A stretch of 64,000 bases of DNA from PWND01 sp964614525 (GCA_964614525.1 CAZTPA010000009.1:1-64000), one strand, 5' to 3'. Counted from the stretch's first letter, positions 1-9,313 are shown. Numbers and translations: made by a program. The notes: generated from the sequence alone by a model not told the origin.

Positions 1-12
1 TGCTTTTTTCAT
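1..12 (-). CDS. Possible start of a gene running off the left edge
   Basis: On the minus strand an ATG at 12-10 opens a frame reading Met-Lys-Lys-Ala before the window ends. Met-Lys-Lys is a frequent beginning of exported Bacteroidota proteins, but four codons cannot identify a gene. The roughly 180 bases upstream (13-195) hold no other gene, which fits a promoter region for it. Weak call. Confidence 0.2.
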
Positions 13-124
13 AATACACATCTGTTTAGTTAATACTTTGTTATAAAAACTTTCTGCAAGGCAAATGATTAAACTATTGTGCATAAAGATAAAAAAACTT
101 TGTGAAAAACAGTATCAGTAATTC

Positions 125-147
125 GTGATTCATTTACAATGAATCAC
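125..147. repeat. Perfect 10-bp hairpin
   Basis: GTGATTCATT (125-134) and AATGAATCAC (138-147) are perfect inverted repeats around a 3-base loop, itself bracketed by ATTCG and CGAAT. TTTTG follows on the plus strand. It may be a terminator or the end of a small repeat; there is no gene on its left on the plus strand to terminate. Confidence 0.5.
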
Positions 148-195
148 TTTTGAAACGAATGAATGTCAATGTTGATAACAATTATATTAAACTTG

Positions 196-346
196 ACTGT
201 CTTGGAGGTAATATTGGCATTTATTTTTTGCCACTAAGACTCTAAGACACTAAGATTCACTAAATACGTGGCAAACAAATATTTATGCTTTATGTTTCTT
301 AGTGTCTTTGAGCCTTTGTGGTTATAATTGATTTTAACCAGACAGT
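196..346. repeat. MITE-like element with two nested inverted repeats
   Basis: Outer ends ACTGTCTTGG (196-205) and CCAGACAGT (338-346) are near-perfect inverted repeats. Inside, 231-255 (CCACTAAGACTCTAAGACAC and on) and 297-321 (TCTTAGTGTCTTTGAGCCTT and on) are inverted with only a few mismatches. There is no credible reading frame. The architecture is that of a short non-autonomous mobile or folding element. The inner motif resembles a dispersed intergenic repeat I recognise from Bacteroidota genomes, which is recollection and not a search. Confidence 0.6.
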
Positions 347-361
347 AGTGAAAATGAATAG

Positions 362-786
362 CAAATTTTGGGATAGTCATTATTTGATGCGCCACAGGAT
401 AACATTCCACGCAAAAAGCGCAAAACATCTGCTAAAACTGCAAAATTCAAAAACCTTATCAATTTTTCAAGCTTAGTAGAATTTTTTGTTCCCTTAGATT
501 TCAAACCTTATTACCATATTTTCTTAAATAATTCAATGAATTTTTACAAAAAAGGTGCTAATGAAAATCTTTAATAAGCTTGTTGGTTAAGGCGGTGTGA
601 ATAGCTTCTCCTAAGGTTTCAAAAAAAGTATAAGGTTTGCTTTGAATAACATTACTGAAAGTAAAAAATTAAAAAAAACAAATCTGAAAATTATATTTTA
701 ATATGCTTAATTGTTGATAGCGGCTTCGCACAAAATTAAAAACAAAAACACCTAATGCATCAAATAATGGTTATCCCCGAATTTTG
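362..786. repeat. Segment bounded by ~30-bp inverted repeats, no intact gene
   Basis: CAAATTTTG followed by GGATAGTCATTATTTGATGC (362-390) recurs inverted at 757-786, where the reverse complement ends GGATAACCATTATTTGATGC; about 25 of 30 positions agree. The 366 bases between carry no intact gene. Only short open stretches are seen: plus-strand 367-573 without a good start, and minus-strand 668-558, which reads like a protein C-terminus (…SKPYTFFETLGEAIHTALTN…) ending at TAG 560-558. It may be a decayed mobile element or a gene remnant. Confidence 0.45.
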
Positions 787-839
787 ATAAAAACCAAAAA
801 TCAAATACAAAAAATTCTTGAAAATATATTTAGAAAATA

Positions 840-1496
840 TTAGGGAATGCTCATGAATTTATGAGCTTGCAGAGATGATTGCCATTGTGGATGCATTTTA
901 ATATAATCTACAATAAGAGGCAAAATACGCTTATACTGACTCCATTCGGGCTGCAGGTACAACAAGCATTTTTCTTTAACCAGCTTAGCATTTTTTTCGG
1001 CCCATTCAAAATCAGCTATATTATTAATCACAACTTTCAGTTCATCAGCCATTAGCAGCATATCTTTTCGTGGCGGAACATTAGGCTTTGGAGATAAGCA
1101 CATCCAATCATATCGACCTGATAAAGGATAGACGCCGGAGGTCTCAAGAAAAATCTTAGCTCCTCCTTTTTTCAGTCCGTCGCAAAGAAAATCAAGATTA
1201 TACAACATCGGTTCACCACCTGTAATAACAACAGCCTTAGCAGGAAATTGCAAAGCCCTTTCGATAATATCTTCTGTTTTTGAAAGCGGGTGCAAACTTG
1301 CGTCCCAGGACTCTTTAACATCGCACCACCTACAGGCAATATCACAGCCACCGATACGCAAAAAATAAGCTGCCCTGCCGGTATTATAACCCTCACCCTG
1401 AATAGAATAGAACTCTTCCATAACAGGTAAAAGCCTTCCTCTTTCAAGGTTTTCCTTTTGAGTGGCGCTTAAATTTATTAGTTTATATTGTGTCAA
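840..1496 (-). CDS. queE: 7-carboxy-7-deazaguanine synthase (radical SAM)
   Basis: QueE converts 6-carboxy-tetrahydropterin to 7-carboxy-7-deazaguanine, the ring-forming step toward queuosine. Visible are the substrate-loop motif FYSIQGEGYNTG (residues 29-40), the cluster motif Cys51-x3-Cys55-x2-Cys58 ending CRWCD, and the radical SAM glycine motif VVITGGEP. Length (218 aa) suits the family. The longest frame starts at a TTG two bases after the folD stop (TGA-T-TTG), which suggests translational coupling. An ATG lies at codon 26, but Bacteroidota homologues usually have residues before LPVMEEF, so I favour the upstream start. Last gene of the ffh-folD-queE unit; no other queuosine gene is in view. 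Confidence 0.93.
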   Translation of the reverse strand: MTQYKLINLSATQKENLERGRLLPVMEEFYSIQGEGYNTGRAAYFLRIGGCDIACRWCDVKESWDASLHPLSKTEDIIERALQFPAKAVVITGGEPMLYNLDFLCDGLKKGGAKIFLETSGVYPLSGRYDWMCLSPKPNVPPRKDMLLMADELKVVINNIADFEWAEKNAKLVKEKCLLYLQPEWSQYKRILPLIVDYIKMHPQWQSSLQAHKFMSIP

Positions 1497-1497
1497 A

Positions 1498-2379
1498 TCA
1501 GCTGTAAATTTCTTTTTTAGATGCTTTTAATGTATTAGTAAGTAGTGACACTATAGTCATAGGGCCTACTCCACCCGGAACAGGAGTAATTTTTGAAGCT
1601 TTTTTTGATACTTCTTCAAATTTAACATCTCCAATAAGCCGAAACCCTGATTTTGTTGAATCCGATTTAACTCTGTGAATGCCAACATCTATAACTACTG
1701 CGCCATCTTTAACCATATCTGCTGTTACAAATTCCGCTTTGCCAATAGCTACTATTAAAATATCGGCAGCAGATGTAATTTCTTTAAGATTTTTTGTTCT
1801 GCTATGACAAACAGTTACTGTAGCATTTGCATTATCATTATTCAAAGACATCAATATACTCACAGGCCGGCCAACGATATTGCTTCTTCCAAGCACCACG
1901 CAATTTTTTCCTTTGGTTTCAATTTCTGATCTTTTCAATAATTCCATTATTCCGAAAGGCGTTGCTGAAACATACGATGGAAGACCTATAGCCATTCTTC
2001 CCACATTAACGGGATGAAAACCATCAACATCTTTGGCAGGATTTATTGCCTGAATAATTTTATTCTCATTAATATGCGACGGAAGCGGCAATTGAACAAT
2101 AAAGCCGTCAATTTCAACATCATCATTCAAAAACTTCACTGTTTCAAGCAGCTCCTCTTCTGAAGTATCACCGGCTAATTTATAAACTGATGAATCAAAT
2201 CCAATTTGTTTGCATGCTTTCTCCTTGCTTGCCACATAAGTTTCGCTGGCAGGTTCGCTACCCACCAAAATGGCAGCTAAGTGCGGAATTTTACCATCAT
2301 TATCCTTTATTGTTTGAACCTCTTTTGCTATCTCTTCTTTAATGTCGTTAGCGATTTTTTTACCGTCAATTAGTTCCAT
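1498..2379 (-). CDS. folD: Bifunctional methylenetetrahydrofolate dehydrogenase/cyclohydrolase
   Basis: FolD interconverts 5,10-methylene-, methenyl- and 10-formyl-tetrahydrofolate in the cytosol. The 293-residue length is typical. The active-site segment has Tyr48 and the catalytic Lys52 in SETYVASKEKAC. QLPLP, DVDGFHP, the NADP-loop sequence GRSNIVGRP and the C-terminal TPVPGGVGPMT are all present. It starts at ATG 2379, 39 bases after ffh, and runs almost directly into queE, so the three are probably cotranscribed. Confidence 0.97.
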   Translation of the reverse strand: MELIDGKKIANDIKEEIAKEVQTIKDNDGKIPHLAAILVGSEPASETYVASKEKACKQIGFDSSVYKLAGDTSEEELLETVKFLNDDVEIDGFIVQLPLPSHINENKIIQAINPAKDVDGFHPVNVGRMAIGLPSYVSATPFGIMELLKRSEIETKGKNCVVLGRSNIVGRPVSILMSLNNDNANATVTVCHSRTKNLKEITSAADILIVAIGKAEFVTADMVKDGAVVIDVGIHRVKSDSTKSGFRLIGDVKFEEVSKKASKITPVPGGVGPMTIVSLLTNTLKASKKEIYS

Positions 2380-2418
2380 TATATGCCTGTATTATAATTC
2401 CTTTCTTATATTAAATAA

Positions 2419-3756
2419 TTATCTTTTCATCCCTGACATGGCATTCATTATATTCTTCATTTTACCACCGCCACCGGACATCATTTTCATCATCTTTCTT
2501 GTATCTTCAAATTGCTTAATTAGTCTGTTTACTTCCTGAATTGAAGTACCGCTGCCACCTGCAATTCTTTTTCTTCTGCTTCCGTTTAAAACTCCGGGAT
2601 TTGTTCTTTCAAAAGGAGTCATCGAATGTATGATAGCTTCAATACTTTTAAAAGCATCGTCATCAACATCAATATCCTTCATCGCCTTTCCCATTCCGGG
2701 AATCATACTGACAAGGTCTTTAACATTACCCATCTTTTTAATTTGTTGTAATTGACTAAGAAAATCATCAAAACCAAACTGATTTTTTGCCAATTTCTTT
2801 TGAAGCTTTCTTGCTTCTTCAGTATCAAATTGTTCCTGAGCTTTTTCAACAAGAGAAACAATATCACCCATTCCGAGAATTCTGTCAGCCATTCTTTTTG
2901 GATGAAACAGGTCAATAGCATCTAGTTTTTCTCCAAGTCCAACAAATTTTATAGGCTTATCGACAACAGCTCTAATGGTTAAAGCAGCACCACCTCTTGT
3001 ATCACCGTCGAGCTTAGTAAGAACAACGCCATCATAATCAAGCTTTTCATTAAATGCTTTAGCAGTGTTAACAGCATCCTGTCCGGTCATTGCATCCACA
3101 ACAAAGAGAATCTCATGAGGATTTAAAGCCTTTTTAAGATCATGAATCTCCGTCATCATTTGCTCATCAATAGCCAATCGACCGGCTGTATCGACAATAA
3201 CCACCTGATGGCCCATGTTTTTTGCATGTGAAACAGCTTTTTTAGCAATATCTACCGGACTTTTAGAATCCTCAATGGTAAAAACTTCTGTATCTGTCTG
3301 TTCGCCAAGCACCTTTAGCTGCTCAATAGCAGCAGGACGATAGACATCGCATGCAGTTAATAAAACTTTTTTTCCTTTTTTAGATTTTAAATAATTTGCA
3401 AGCTTTGCGGAAAATGTCGTTTTACCACTTCCTTGCAATCCGGAAATCAAAATAACGGCAGGACTGCCTTTGAGATTAATATCTGCTTGCTCTTCTCCCA
3501 TAAGTAAAGACAACTCTTCATGAACAATTTTAACCATGAGTTGTCCCGGAGATACTGCAGTAAGAACATTTTGTCCCAATGCTTTTTCCTTCACTGTTTC
3601 AGTGAAAGTTTTTGCAATCTTAAAACTAACATCGGCATCTAACAATGCACGACGCACATCTTTTAAGGTTTCTGCTACATTGATTTCTGTAATATGCCCC
3701 TGCCCCTTCAGGAGCTTAAATGCGCGATCAAATTTTTCGGTTAAACTTTCAAACAT
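2419..3756 (-). CDS. ffh: Signal recognition particle protein (SRP54)
   Basis: Ffh binds signal sequences and SRP RNA and delivers ribosomes to FtsY at the membrane. The order is an N-terminal helical N domain (1-~85), a G domain with P-loop GLQGSGKTT (~107-115), DTAGR and TKLDGDTRGGA, and a methionine-rich M domain (~300-445). The M domain has the RNA-binding segment GSRRKRIAGGSG and ends with MKMMSGGGGKMKNIMNAMSG. The length of 445 is usual. It is the first gene of its unit, with a TAATTTTG -7 element just upstream. Confidence 0.98.
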   Translation of the reverse strand: MFESLTEKFDRAFKLLKGQGHITEINVAETLKDVRRALLDADVSFKIAKTFTETVKEKALGQNVLTAVSPGQLMVKIVHEELSLLMGEEQADINLKGSPAVILISGLQGSGKTTFSAKLANYLKSKKGKKVLLTACDVYRPAAIEQLKVLGEQTDTEVFTIEDSKSPVDIAKKAVSHAKNMGHQVVIVDTAGRLAIDEQMMTEIHDLKKALNPHEILFVVDAMTGQDAVNTAKAFNEKLDYDGVVLTKLDGDTRGGAALTIRAVVDKPIKFVGLGEKLDAIDLFHPKRMADRILGMGDIVSLVEKAQEQFDTEEARKLQKKLAKNQFGFDDFLSQLQQIKKMGNVKDLVSMIPGMGKAMKDIDVDDDAFKSIEAIIHSMTPFERTNPGVLNGSRRKRIAGGSGTSIQEVNRLIKQFEDTRKMMKMMSGGGGKMKNIMNAMSGMKR

Positions 3757-4231
3757 AATATTATAAATTTTTTTGCAAAATTATCATTATTTATCCAATT
3801 TGCATAACTCAAGTTTATAAACATATCAAATTGAAAGTTTAGGCATCAAATGCAAATTTCATATCTGAATAAAGCCTGCTTAATTATCCGGATTATCATC
3901 ATTAGCAAATTACATAAAAACATTTTTTTGATTGTATAAAATAGTTATAGCAGTAGCACATATGGATGAAATACATTTTTTAAATCCCAAAAAGCATAAC
4001 ATTTAACAAGCAATATTCTATTGTTAATAAAACGTTGATAAATTAAATCTCAGAAAATTTCCCGGTTCTCATTTTTCTCTATATTTATAAATAATAAAAC
4101 AAAGTGTTTTATTGCTACTTTTTCCGTAAATTTGCAGGCTTTATTCAAAACATATATTTGATTTTGAATAAACAATAGTAAGCTAGAGTTATCGTTTTTA
4201 GGTTAAGTATTTGCCATATAAAACACAATAA
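3757..4231. other. Divergent intergenic region between ffh and the TPR gene
   Basis: These 475 bases hold no open frame worth calling. The ffh -7 element lies at 3776-3783. On the plus strand TAAATTTG at 4127-4134 is a likely -7 element for the TPR gene at 4232, giving a leader of roughly 90 bases. The AT-rich middle shows no further repeat or RNA that I can recognise. Confidence 0.5.
3776..3783 (-). promoter_or_regulatory. -7 element of the ffh-folD-queE promoter
   Basis: Reading the minus strand, TAATTTTG matches the Bacteroidota TAnnTTTG box and ends 20 bases before the ffh ATG. No TTG sits at the canonical 17-23 base distance, so the call rests on this box and position. Confidence 0.4.
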
Positions 4232-5632
4232 ATGGATCGCGATTTCGAATTTGAAGATTATAAACCACAACAGGTTGAGCAGATAGAAAAAATGTTCAAT
4301 AGTGATATAATGGGGTATTTTGATGTTGATGATTTTGAAGAAATTCTCGACTATTATACTTCCGTAGGATTAATAAAAAAAGCATTAACTGTTTCTGAAT
4401 ATGCAAATATTGTTCACCCAACTTCTATTCCTTTGAAAGTAAAAAAAGCTAAAGTTTTGGCTTTAAATAATGATGAAAAAGGAGCTCTGAGCATTCTTAA
4501 AGAAGTAGAGAATACAGACCCGGGTGATTATGAGGTTTGCTTAACAAAAGGTGCAATTTATTCTCAGCTTAAAAACTACGAAAAGGCCATCGAGGAATAC
4601 AATAAAGCACTTGCTGAAGCAGAAAGTCCAGACTATATTTATTGCAACATAGCTTTTGAGTATGAAAACATGGGTGATTATAAAAAAACCATAGAATACC
4701 TGAATAAAGCTTTGGAGTTAAATCCTGAAAACATAATTGCAATGCATGAGGCAGCATACTGCTTTGATTTGCTGTCACTGAATGATGAAAGTATAAGTTT
4801 TTTCTCAAAACATATTGACAAACACCCCTATTCTGTTGAAGCATGGTTTAATTTGGGTACTTCATATATTAATGCCGGCCTTTACGAAAAATCAATTGAA
4901 GCATTGGATTATTGTTTAGCAATCGACGATGAACACACATTGGCTCATCTTCATAAAGCTGTTGCATATTCGTTTCTGAATATGTATGCAAAAGCAATTG
5001 AATGTTATAAAAACAGTATTGAAAATGAAGAAGACTCACCCATGACACTTTATTATATTGGTGAATGCTATGAGAAAATGGAATATTATAATGAAGCCGT
5101 TTATTATTACAGAAAAACTTTAAATTTTGATCCGGAAATTACTGATGCATGGATAGGAATTGGGATGTGCGAACTGGAAAACGGAAATAAAAAAACAGCT
5201 ATTACTTCAATGCTCAAAGCACTTTCTTTTGAACCTGAAAATACAACCTATTTGTGTTTAATTGCTGATGCTTATCTTTCCTGTTCAGACAAAAAGAATT
5301 GTGTCAAATATTTTGAAAAAGCAATTTCTCTTGATAATATAGATGAAGACACATGGATAGAGTACATTGAAGCTTTAATTGCTTTGAATGATTTGGACGC
5401 TGCTATTGAAGTTGGAAAAAGAAGTCTGGAGCAGATTACAAACAGCAACATCCTATTTTACCAAATGGCAATTTGTCTTTATCTTAAAGGAAATAATAAA
5501 GAAGCGGATTTCTTTTTGGAAGAAGCTCTGCAAAATGATGTTGATTTGCTAAATAAAAAAATTCTGGATAACTATCCTGAATTATTATCTAATAAATCTT
5601 TTCTAAACTTGATTGAATTATACGAAACTTAA
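4232..5632 (+). CDS. Tetratricopeptide repeat protein
   Basis: The 466-residue protein has no signal peptide or membrane segment and consists of back-to-back TPR units from about residue 50 to 440. Recurring signatures are NYEKAIEEYNKALAEAESPD, YKKTIEYLNKALELNPEN and EAVYYYRKTLNFDPE. The N-terminus is acidic (MDRDFEFEDYKPQQ). TPR arrays are protein-interaction scaffolds; the partner is not identifiable. Genes for a DUF368 transporter and aroE follow in the same direction after 100 bases, so partial cotranscription is possible. A single-family function cannot be assigned. Confidence 0.9.
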   Translation: MDRDFEFEDYKPQQVEQIEKMFNSDIMGYFDVDDFEEILDYYTSVGLIKKALTVSEYANIVHPTSIPLKVKKAKVLALNNDEKGALSILKEVENTDPGDYEVCLTKGAIYSQLKNYEKAIEEYNKALAEAESPDYIYCNIAFEYENMGDYKKTIEYLNKALELNPENIIAMHEAAYCFDLLSLNDESISFFSKHIDKHPYSVEAWFNLGTSYINAGLYEKSIEALDYCLAIDDEHTLAHLHKAVAYSFLNMYAKAIECYKNSIENEEDSPMTLYYIGECYEKMEYYNEAVYYYRKTLNFDPEITDAWIGIGMCELENGNKKTAITSMLKALSFEPENTTYLCLIADAYLSCSDKKNCVKYFEKAISLDNIDEDTWIEYIEALIALNDLDAAIEVGKRSLEQITNSNILFYQMAICLYLKGNNKEADFFLEEALQNDVDLLNKKILDNYPELLSNKSFLNLIELYET

Positions 5633-5733
5633 TTCTTTTTTTCATCACTGTGTATTTCCCATTTTTTAAAATCAGGATTCGCTTTAAATAGCAAAAGGTT
5701 GCACACAAAGTGATAGCAAACAACTACTACTCT

Positions 5734-6675
5734 ATGCTAAAAAAAATATATAAATATTTATTAATTACGGCTCGCGGATTAGCAATGGGAGCTGCAGATA
5801 TAATTCCCGGAGTTTCCGGCGGAACAATTGCTTTAATAACAGGAATATATGAAAAACTCATATTTAGCATAAAATCTATTAACCCCGGTTTAGTCAAAAC
5901 CGCTTATAAAGAAGGTATTCCAACAGCATGGAGAAAAATAAATGGTAACTTTTTAGTTGCACTTTTTGCAGGTATTCTTATAAGCATATTTACCTTGGCA
6001 AGAATTATTAGCTGGTTAATGGATAACCACAAAATGCTGGTTTGGGCATTTTTCTTTGGATTAATTGCAGCATCCGCAATCTATGTCTGGAAAAAAACTA
6101 ATGGAAGAATTTTAATAAGATTAGTATTTCTTATAATCGGAGCATCCATATCATATTTTATAACTATTGCAACCCCGTCAACAACTCCTGATTCATTAAT
6201 ATATGTTTTTGGCGCCGGATTTATAGCAATCTGTGCAATGATACTTCCCGGTATTTCAGGTAGTTTTATATTATTGCTGCTGGGTAAGTACGAATATATT
6301 CTTGATGCTGTTAAAGAAGTAAAACTTGATGTACTGGCCTTATTTGCTGCAGGCTGTGTAATTGGCTTAGTGAGTTTTGCTAATATTATTTCATGGCTGC
6401 TTAAAAGATTTCCGAATGAGACACTGGCATTACTTGCCGGTTTTATGCTGGGTTCTCTAAACAAATTGTGGCCATGGAAGGAAGTCATAGAAACCAGAAT
6501 TAACTCAGAGGGTGTTGCTGAGCCATTCATTGAAAAAAGCATTTCACCATTTAGCTACTCACAAATGTATGGCGAAGATCCTTTAATTTTTCAAATAATT
6601 ATTACAGCAATATCAGGTTTTATTTTAGTATTTTTGATTGAATATTTATTTACTTTAAAAACGAAAAAATCCTAA
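5734..6675 (+). CDS. DUF368 polyprenyl-phosphate transporter (PopT-like)
   Basis: This polytopic membrane protein carries the DUF368 signature GAADIIPGVSGGTIALITGI near the N-terminus and a second, inverted-type copy ILPGISGSFILLLLGKYEYI in the middle, as expected for an internal duplication. About eight to ten membrane segments are visible. DUF368 proteins are known as undecaprenyl-phosphate recycling transporters (PopT), returning the lipid carrier for envelope synthesis. The frame opens at a GTG at 5710, but ATG 5734 (MLKKIYKYLL) gives the usual short cytosolic N-terminus and is chosen. The stop is four bases before aroE, so the two are cotranscribed. Confidence 0.88.
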   Translation: MLKKIYKYLLITARGLAMGAADIIPGVSGGTIALITGIYEKLIFSIKSINPGLVKTAYKEGIPTAWRKINGNFLVALFAGILISIFTLARIISWLMDNHKMLVWAFFFGLIAASAIYVWKKTNGRILIRLVFLIIGASISYFITIATPSTTPDSLIYVFGAGFIAICAMILPGISGSFILLLLGKYEYILDAVKEVKLDVLALFAAGCVIGLVSFANIISWLLKRFPNETLALLAGFMLGSLNKLWPWKEVIETRINSEGVAEPFIEKSISPFSYSQMYGEDPLIFQIIITAISGFILVFLIEYLFTLKTKKS

Positions 6676-6679
6676 TAAC

Positions 6680-7426
6680 ATGAGAATTTTCGGCTTAGTA
6701 GGATTTCCTTTAACACATTCATTCTCTAAAAAGATATTTGAGGAAAGATTTATTAGAGAGAACATTACCGATGCCTCTTATAATTTATATCCTATAAAAA
6801 AAATTGAAGATGTCTTCCGTTTAATATTTAATGATAAGTCTATAAAAGGCTTAAATGTTACTATTCCTTTCAAAGAAAAGATTATTCCTTTCTTAAATGA
6901 ATTTTCTGAAGAAGCAAAAACAGTTGGTGCAGTCAACACCCTTAAAATTAAACATTGCGAAAATGACATTTCAATAAAAGCTTACAATACTGATGTTTTT
7001 GGGTTTGAAGAATCTATAAAAGGCATACTTGAGGCGGGATTAAATAAAGCACTCATACTTGGCACAGGAGGAGCAGCAAAGTCAGCAATCTATGTTTTTG
7101 ATAAATATAAAATTGATTACACATTGGTTTCCCGATTAAAAAGGAATGATAAAACAATATTGTATCATGAAATTGATTCCAATAATTTTCACAACTATGA
7201 TATTATTGTTAACACTACACCTGTGGGAATGTATCCTAATTCAGGAGAAAAACCCAACATACCTTATCATGCTTTAAATTCAAATCAAATTCTTTTCGAC
7301 CTGATTTATAATCCTGAAATTACACTTTTCTTAAAAGAAGGAGAAAAAAAAGGCTGTACAATTATTAATGGTTTTGATATGCTTAATAAACAAGCAGATA
7401 AAGCTTGGGAAATATGGAATAAGTAA
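6680..7426 (+). CDS. aroE: Shikimate dehydrogenase
   Basis: AroE reduces 3-dehydroshikimate to shikimate with NADPH. The 248-residue protein has the substrate-binding start GFPLTHSFSKKIFEERF, the catalytic-lysine segment NVTIPFKEKIIPFL, the partner aspartate in NTDVFGFE, the dinucleotide motif LGTGGAAKSA and NTTPVGMYP. The C-terminal FDLIYNPE and NGFDMLNKQA are also typical. It is somewhat shorter than enterobacterial AroE but normal for the phylum. It follows the DUF368 gene by four bases and converges on the DnaJ-domain gene. Confidence 0.96.
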   Translation: MRIFGLVGFPLTHSFSKKIFEERFIRENITDASYNLYPIKKIEDVFRLIFNDKSIKGLNVTIPFKEKIIPFLNEFSEEAKTVGAVNTLKIKHCENDISIKAYNTDVFGFEESIKGILEAGLNKALILGTGGAAKSAIYVFDKYKIDYTLVSRLKRNDKTILYHEIDSNNFHNYDIIVNTTPVGMYPNSGEKPNIPYHALNSNQILFDLIYNPEITLFLKEGEKKGCTIINGFDMLNKQADKAWEIWNK

Positions 7427-7436
7427 CAAACAACAC

Positions 7437-7958
7437 TCACTTTTTTTTCCTTCCTAAAAGTGATTTATTAAACAATAACAACAGCAAAGTAAAAACTATA
7501 CCAAGAAGAAATCCGTGCATAGGGTCAATATCATCATTCTTCGGGGGGTTTATAAATAATCTGTAGGCTCCAAAAAGAATTCCATATAATCCCATAACCA
7601 ATAGCAAGACAAATAGCACCTTGTCAAAAATTTGCTCAACAGCTTCTGGCTCACTGGGCTTGCGCTTTGCATATCTAACTCCACGTTTATATGTCTCCGG
7701 TCTTGGCCTGGCTGATGCCGGCCTGTAATGGACTTTTGTAACAATAATTCCATGCTTTAATCTAATATCGTAAAGTCTTCTTTTTGTGGGATCAATCAAT
7801 ACCTGATGAGCCTCATTGAGCTTTTGAAAATCAGCTTTAGCATCGGCGGAATTATTAATATCAGGATGATATTTCTTAGCTTTTAAGCGAAAAGCTCTTC
7901 TAATTTGCTCACGTGTAGCATCTTGATTAACGCCGAGTATTTGATAGTAGCTGGCCAA
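7437..7958 (-). CDS. Membrane-anchored DnaJ-domain protein
   Basis: Residues 1-~68 form a J domain: ASYYQILGVNQDATREQIRR, then KAKKYHPDINN with the HPD tripeptide that stimulates DnaK ATPase, and DPTKRRLYD. No Gly/Phe linker, zinc-finger or client-binding domain follows. A basic linker leads to two membrane segments (about residues 112-132 and 148-165) and a GRKKK end. It is therefore a type III J-protein probably recruiting DnaK at the membrane. The start is a TTG at 7958, five bases after the mscS stop, so translation is likely coupled to mscS. Confidence 0.9.
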   Translation of the reverse strand: MASYYQILGVNQDATREQIRRAFRLKAKKYHPDINNSADAKADFQKLNEAHQVLIDPTKRRLYDIRLKHGIIVTKVHYRPASARPRPETYKRGVRYAKRKPSEPEAVEQIFDKVLFVLLLVMGLYGILFGAYRLFINPPKNDDIDPMHGFLLGIVFTLLLLLFNKSLLGRKKK

Positions 7959-7963
7959 AACTA

Positions 7964-9313
7964 CTATCCTTTTTGATTTTGCTTATCCATATCAATATTT
8001 ACCTGCAAATCAGATGGATACTGAAATATTTTCAAATCAAAGAAAGGTACTACAGCAAAAATATGATCAAAAATGTTCGACTGAATGGCTTCATAGTTTT
8101 GCCAGTTAGTATCATCCGCAAAAGCATAAACCTGCAAAGCAACGCCATGTTCACCTGATTGCAACTGGCGAACCATAAAGAGCATATCCTTATTTATATT
8201 AGGATGATTTGCAAGGTATTTTTCAATGTAAACTCTGAAAGTTCCTAAATTTGTGAGCCTTCGTCCGTTAACTTCAAAAGAAGGGTCAATATTATATTTT
8301 TTATTGTGAGCTTCAATTTCCAGCTTTTTCTTCTTAATATAATCTTTCAAATGATGAATCTTCTCAAATTTTTGAATCATTTGTTCATCACAGAATTTAA
8401 CACTTTTCAAATCAATATTAACAGAACGCATAATTCTTCTGGCCTTGGTATCTAGCATTCCTCTCCAGTTCTTAAAGGAGTCGGAAACCAAAGCATAAGT
8501 TGGTATTGTGGTTATGGTTTTATCGAAATTCTGAACTCTCACAGTATGTAATGAGATATCTATAACATCACCGTCAGCTCCATATTTGGGCATTTCTATC
8601 CAGTCGCCGATTCTAACCATGTCATTTGCTGTAACCTGTACCCCACCAACAAATCCAAGTATCGTATCTTTAAATACCAACATTAAAATAGCTGTCATTG
8701 CGCCCAAACCTGTTAACATATAAACCGGGGAACGATCTAATAAAGCTGATAAAAGCAATATTGCTACAATAATTCCTGTAACTATTTTTAATCCTTGGAT
8801 ATATCCTGTAATTGGACGTGATTTTGAAAGTTCGTAAGCATTATATACCCCCTGAACTACATTTAAAAATGCAAATAGAATTAACATTGCAGTAATTATA
8901 ATGTAAATACGGGTAATTAAAAAAGTTTTATCTGCAAGTACGGGGTACTCTGCCAGCAAAGCAGGACCAAGAAGATAAATAACAAAAACAGGTGCTAAAT
9001 GGGACAATTTTAGAAAAACTTTCTTATCAAGCAAATTGACACTCCACAAATTAGGATATTTTTTTACTATTCTTCTAACATAGACAAGAATTACGTTTTT
9101 TGCTATCCAATAAACTAAAAAGCAAAGTACAAATAGCACAAATATCAACAATACTGCTTTTATGGTATAAGCTATTTCTGCAGACATCCCGGTTTTTTCT
9201 AAAATATCACTAAGAAAATCGCTAAAACGACTAATAATTGAGGGAATCATAATATATTGTTTTATGTTAAAAAATTTATAATCAAAACTTTGGCTAAGAT
9301 AATACCTTGCCAT
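7964..9313 (-). CDS. MscS-family mechanosensitive ion channel
   Basis: Five hydrophobic segments lie between about residues 45 and 225. The last is the MscS pore helix region (LLSALLDRSPVYMLTGLGAM, FKDTILGFVGGVQ). It is followed by the beta domain with GDWIEMPKYGADGDVIDISLH and IPTYALVSDSFKNW. The 449-residue size and the insert after the beta domain resemble the YbdG subgroup. The role is opening under membrane tension on osmotic downshock. The frame starts at ATG 9313; a second ATG at 9250 (MIPSIISRF) is equally plausible, because the first 21 residues look unlike a signal or membrane segment. Upstream partner of the DnaJ-domain gene. Confidence 0.92.
   Translation of the reverse strand: MARYYLSQSFDYKFFNIKQYIMIPSIISRFSDFLSDILEKTGMSAEIAYTIKAVLLIFVLFVLCFLVYWIAKNVILVYVRRIVKKYPNLWSVNLLDKKVFLKLSHLAPVFVIYLLGPALLAEYPVLADKTFLITRIYIIITAMLILFAFLNVVQGVYNAYELSKSRPITGYIQGLKIVTGIIVAILLLSALLDRSPVYMLTGLGAMTAILMLVFKDTILGFVGGVQVTANDMVRIGDWIEMPKYGADGDVIDISLHTVRVQNFDKTITTIPTYALVSDSFKNWRGMLDTKARRIMRSVNIDLKSVKFCDEQMIQKFEKIHHLKDYIKKKKLEIEAHNKKYNIDPSFEVNGRRLTNLGTFRVYIEKYLANHPNINKDMLFMVRQLQSGEHGVALQVYAFADDTNWQNYEAIQSNIFDHIFAVVPFFDLKIFQYPSDLQVNIDMDKQNQKG

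Noticed and set aside
234..428. 64-residue minus-strand frame
   Set aside because: It crosses the MITE-like inverted repeats and has no recognisable protein features.
6081..6542. 153-residue frame antisense to the DUF368 gene
   Set aside because: Shadow of the transporter gene.
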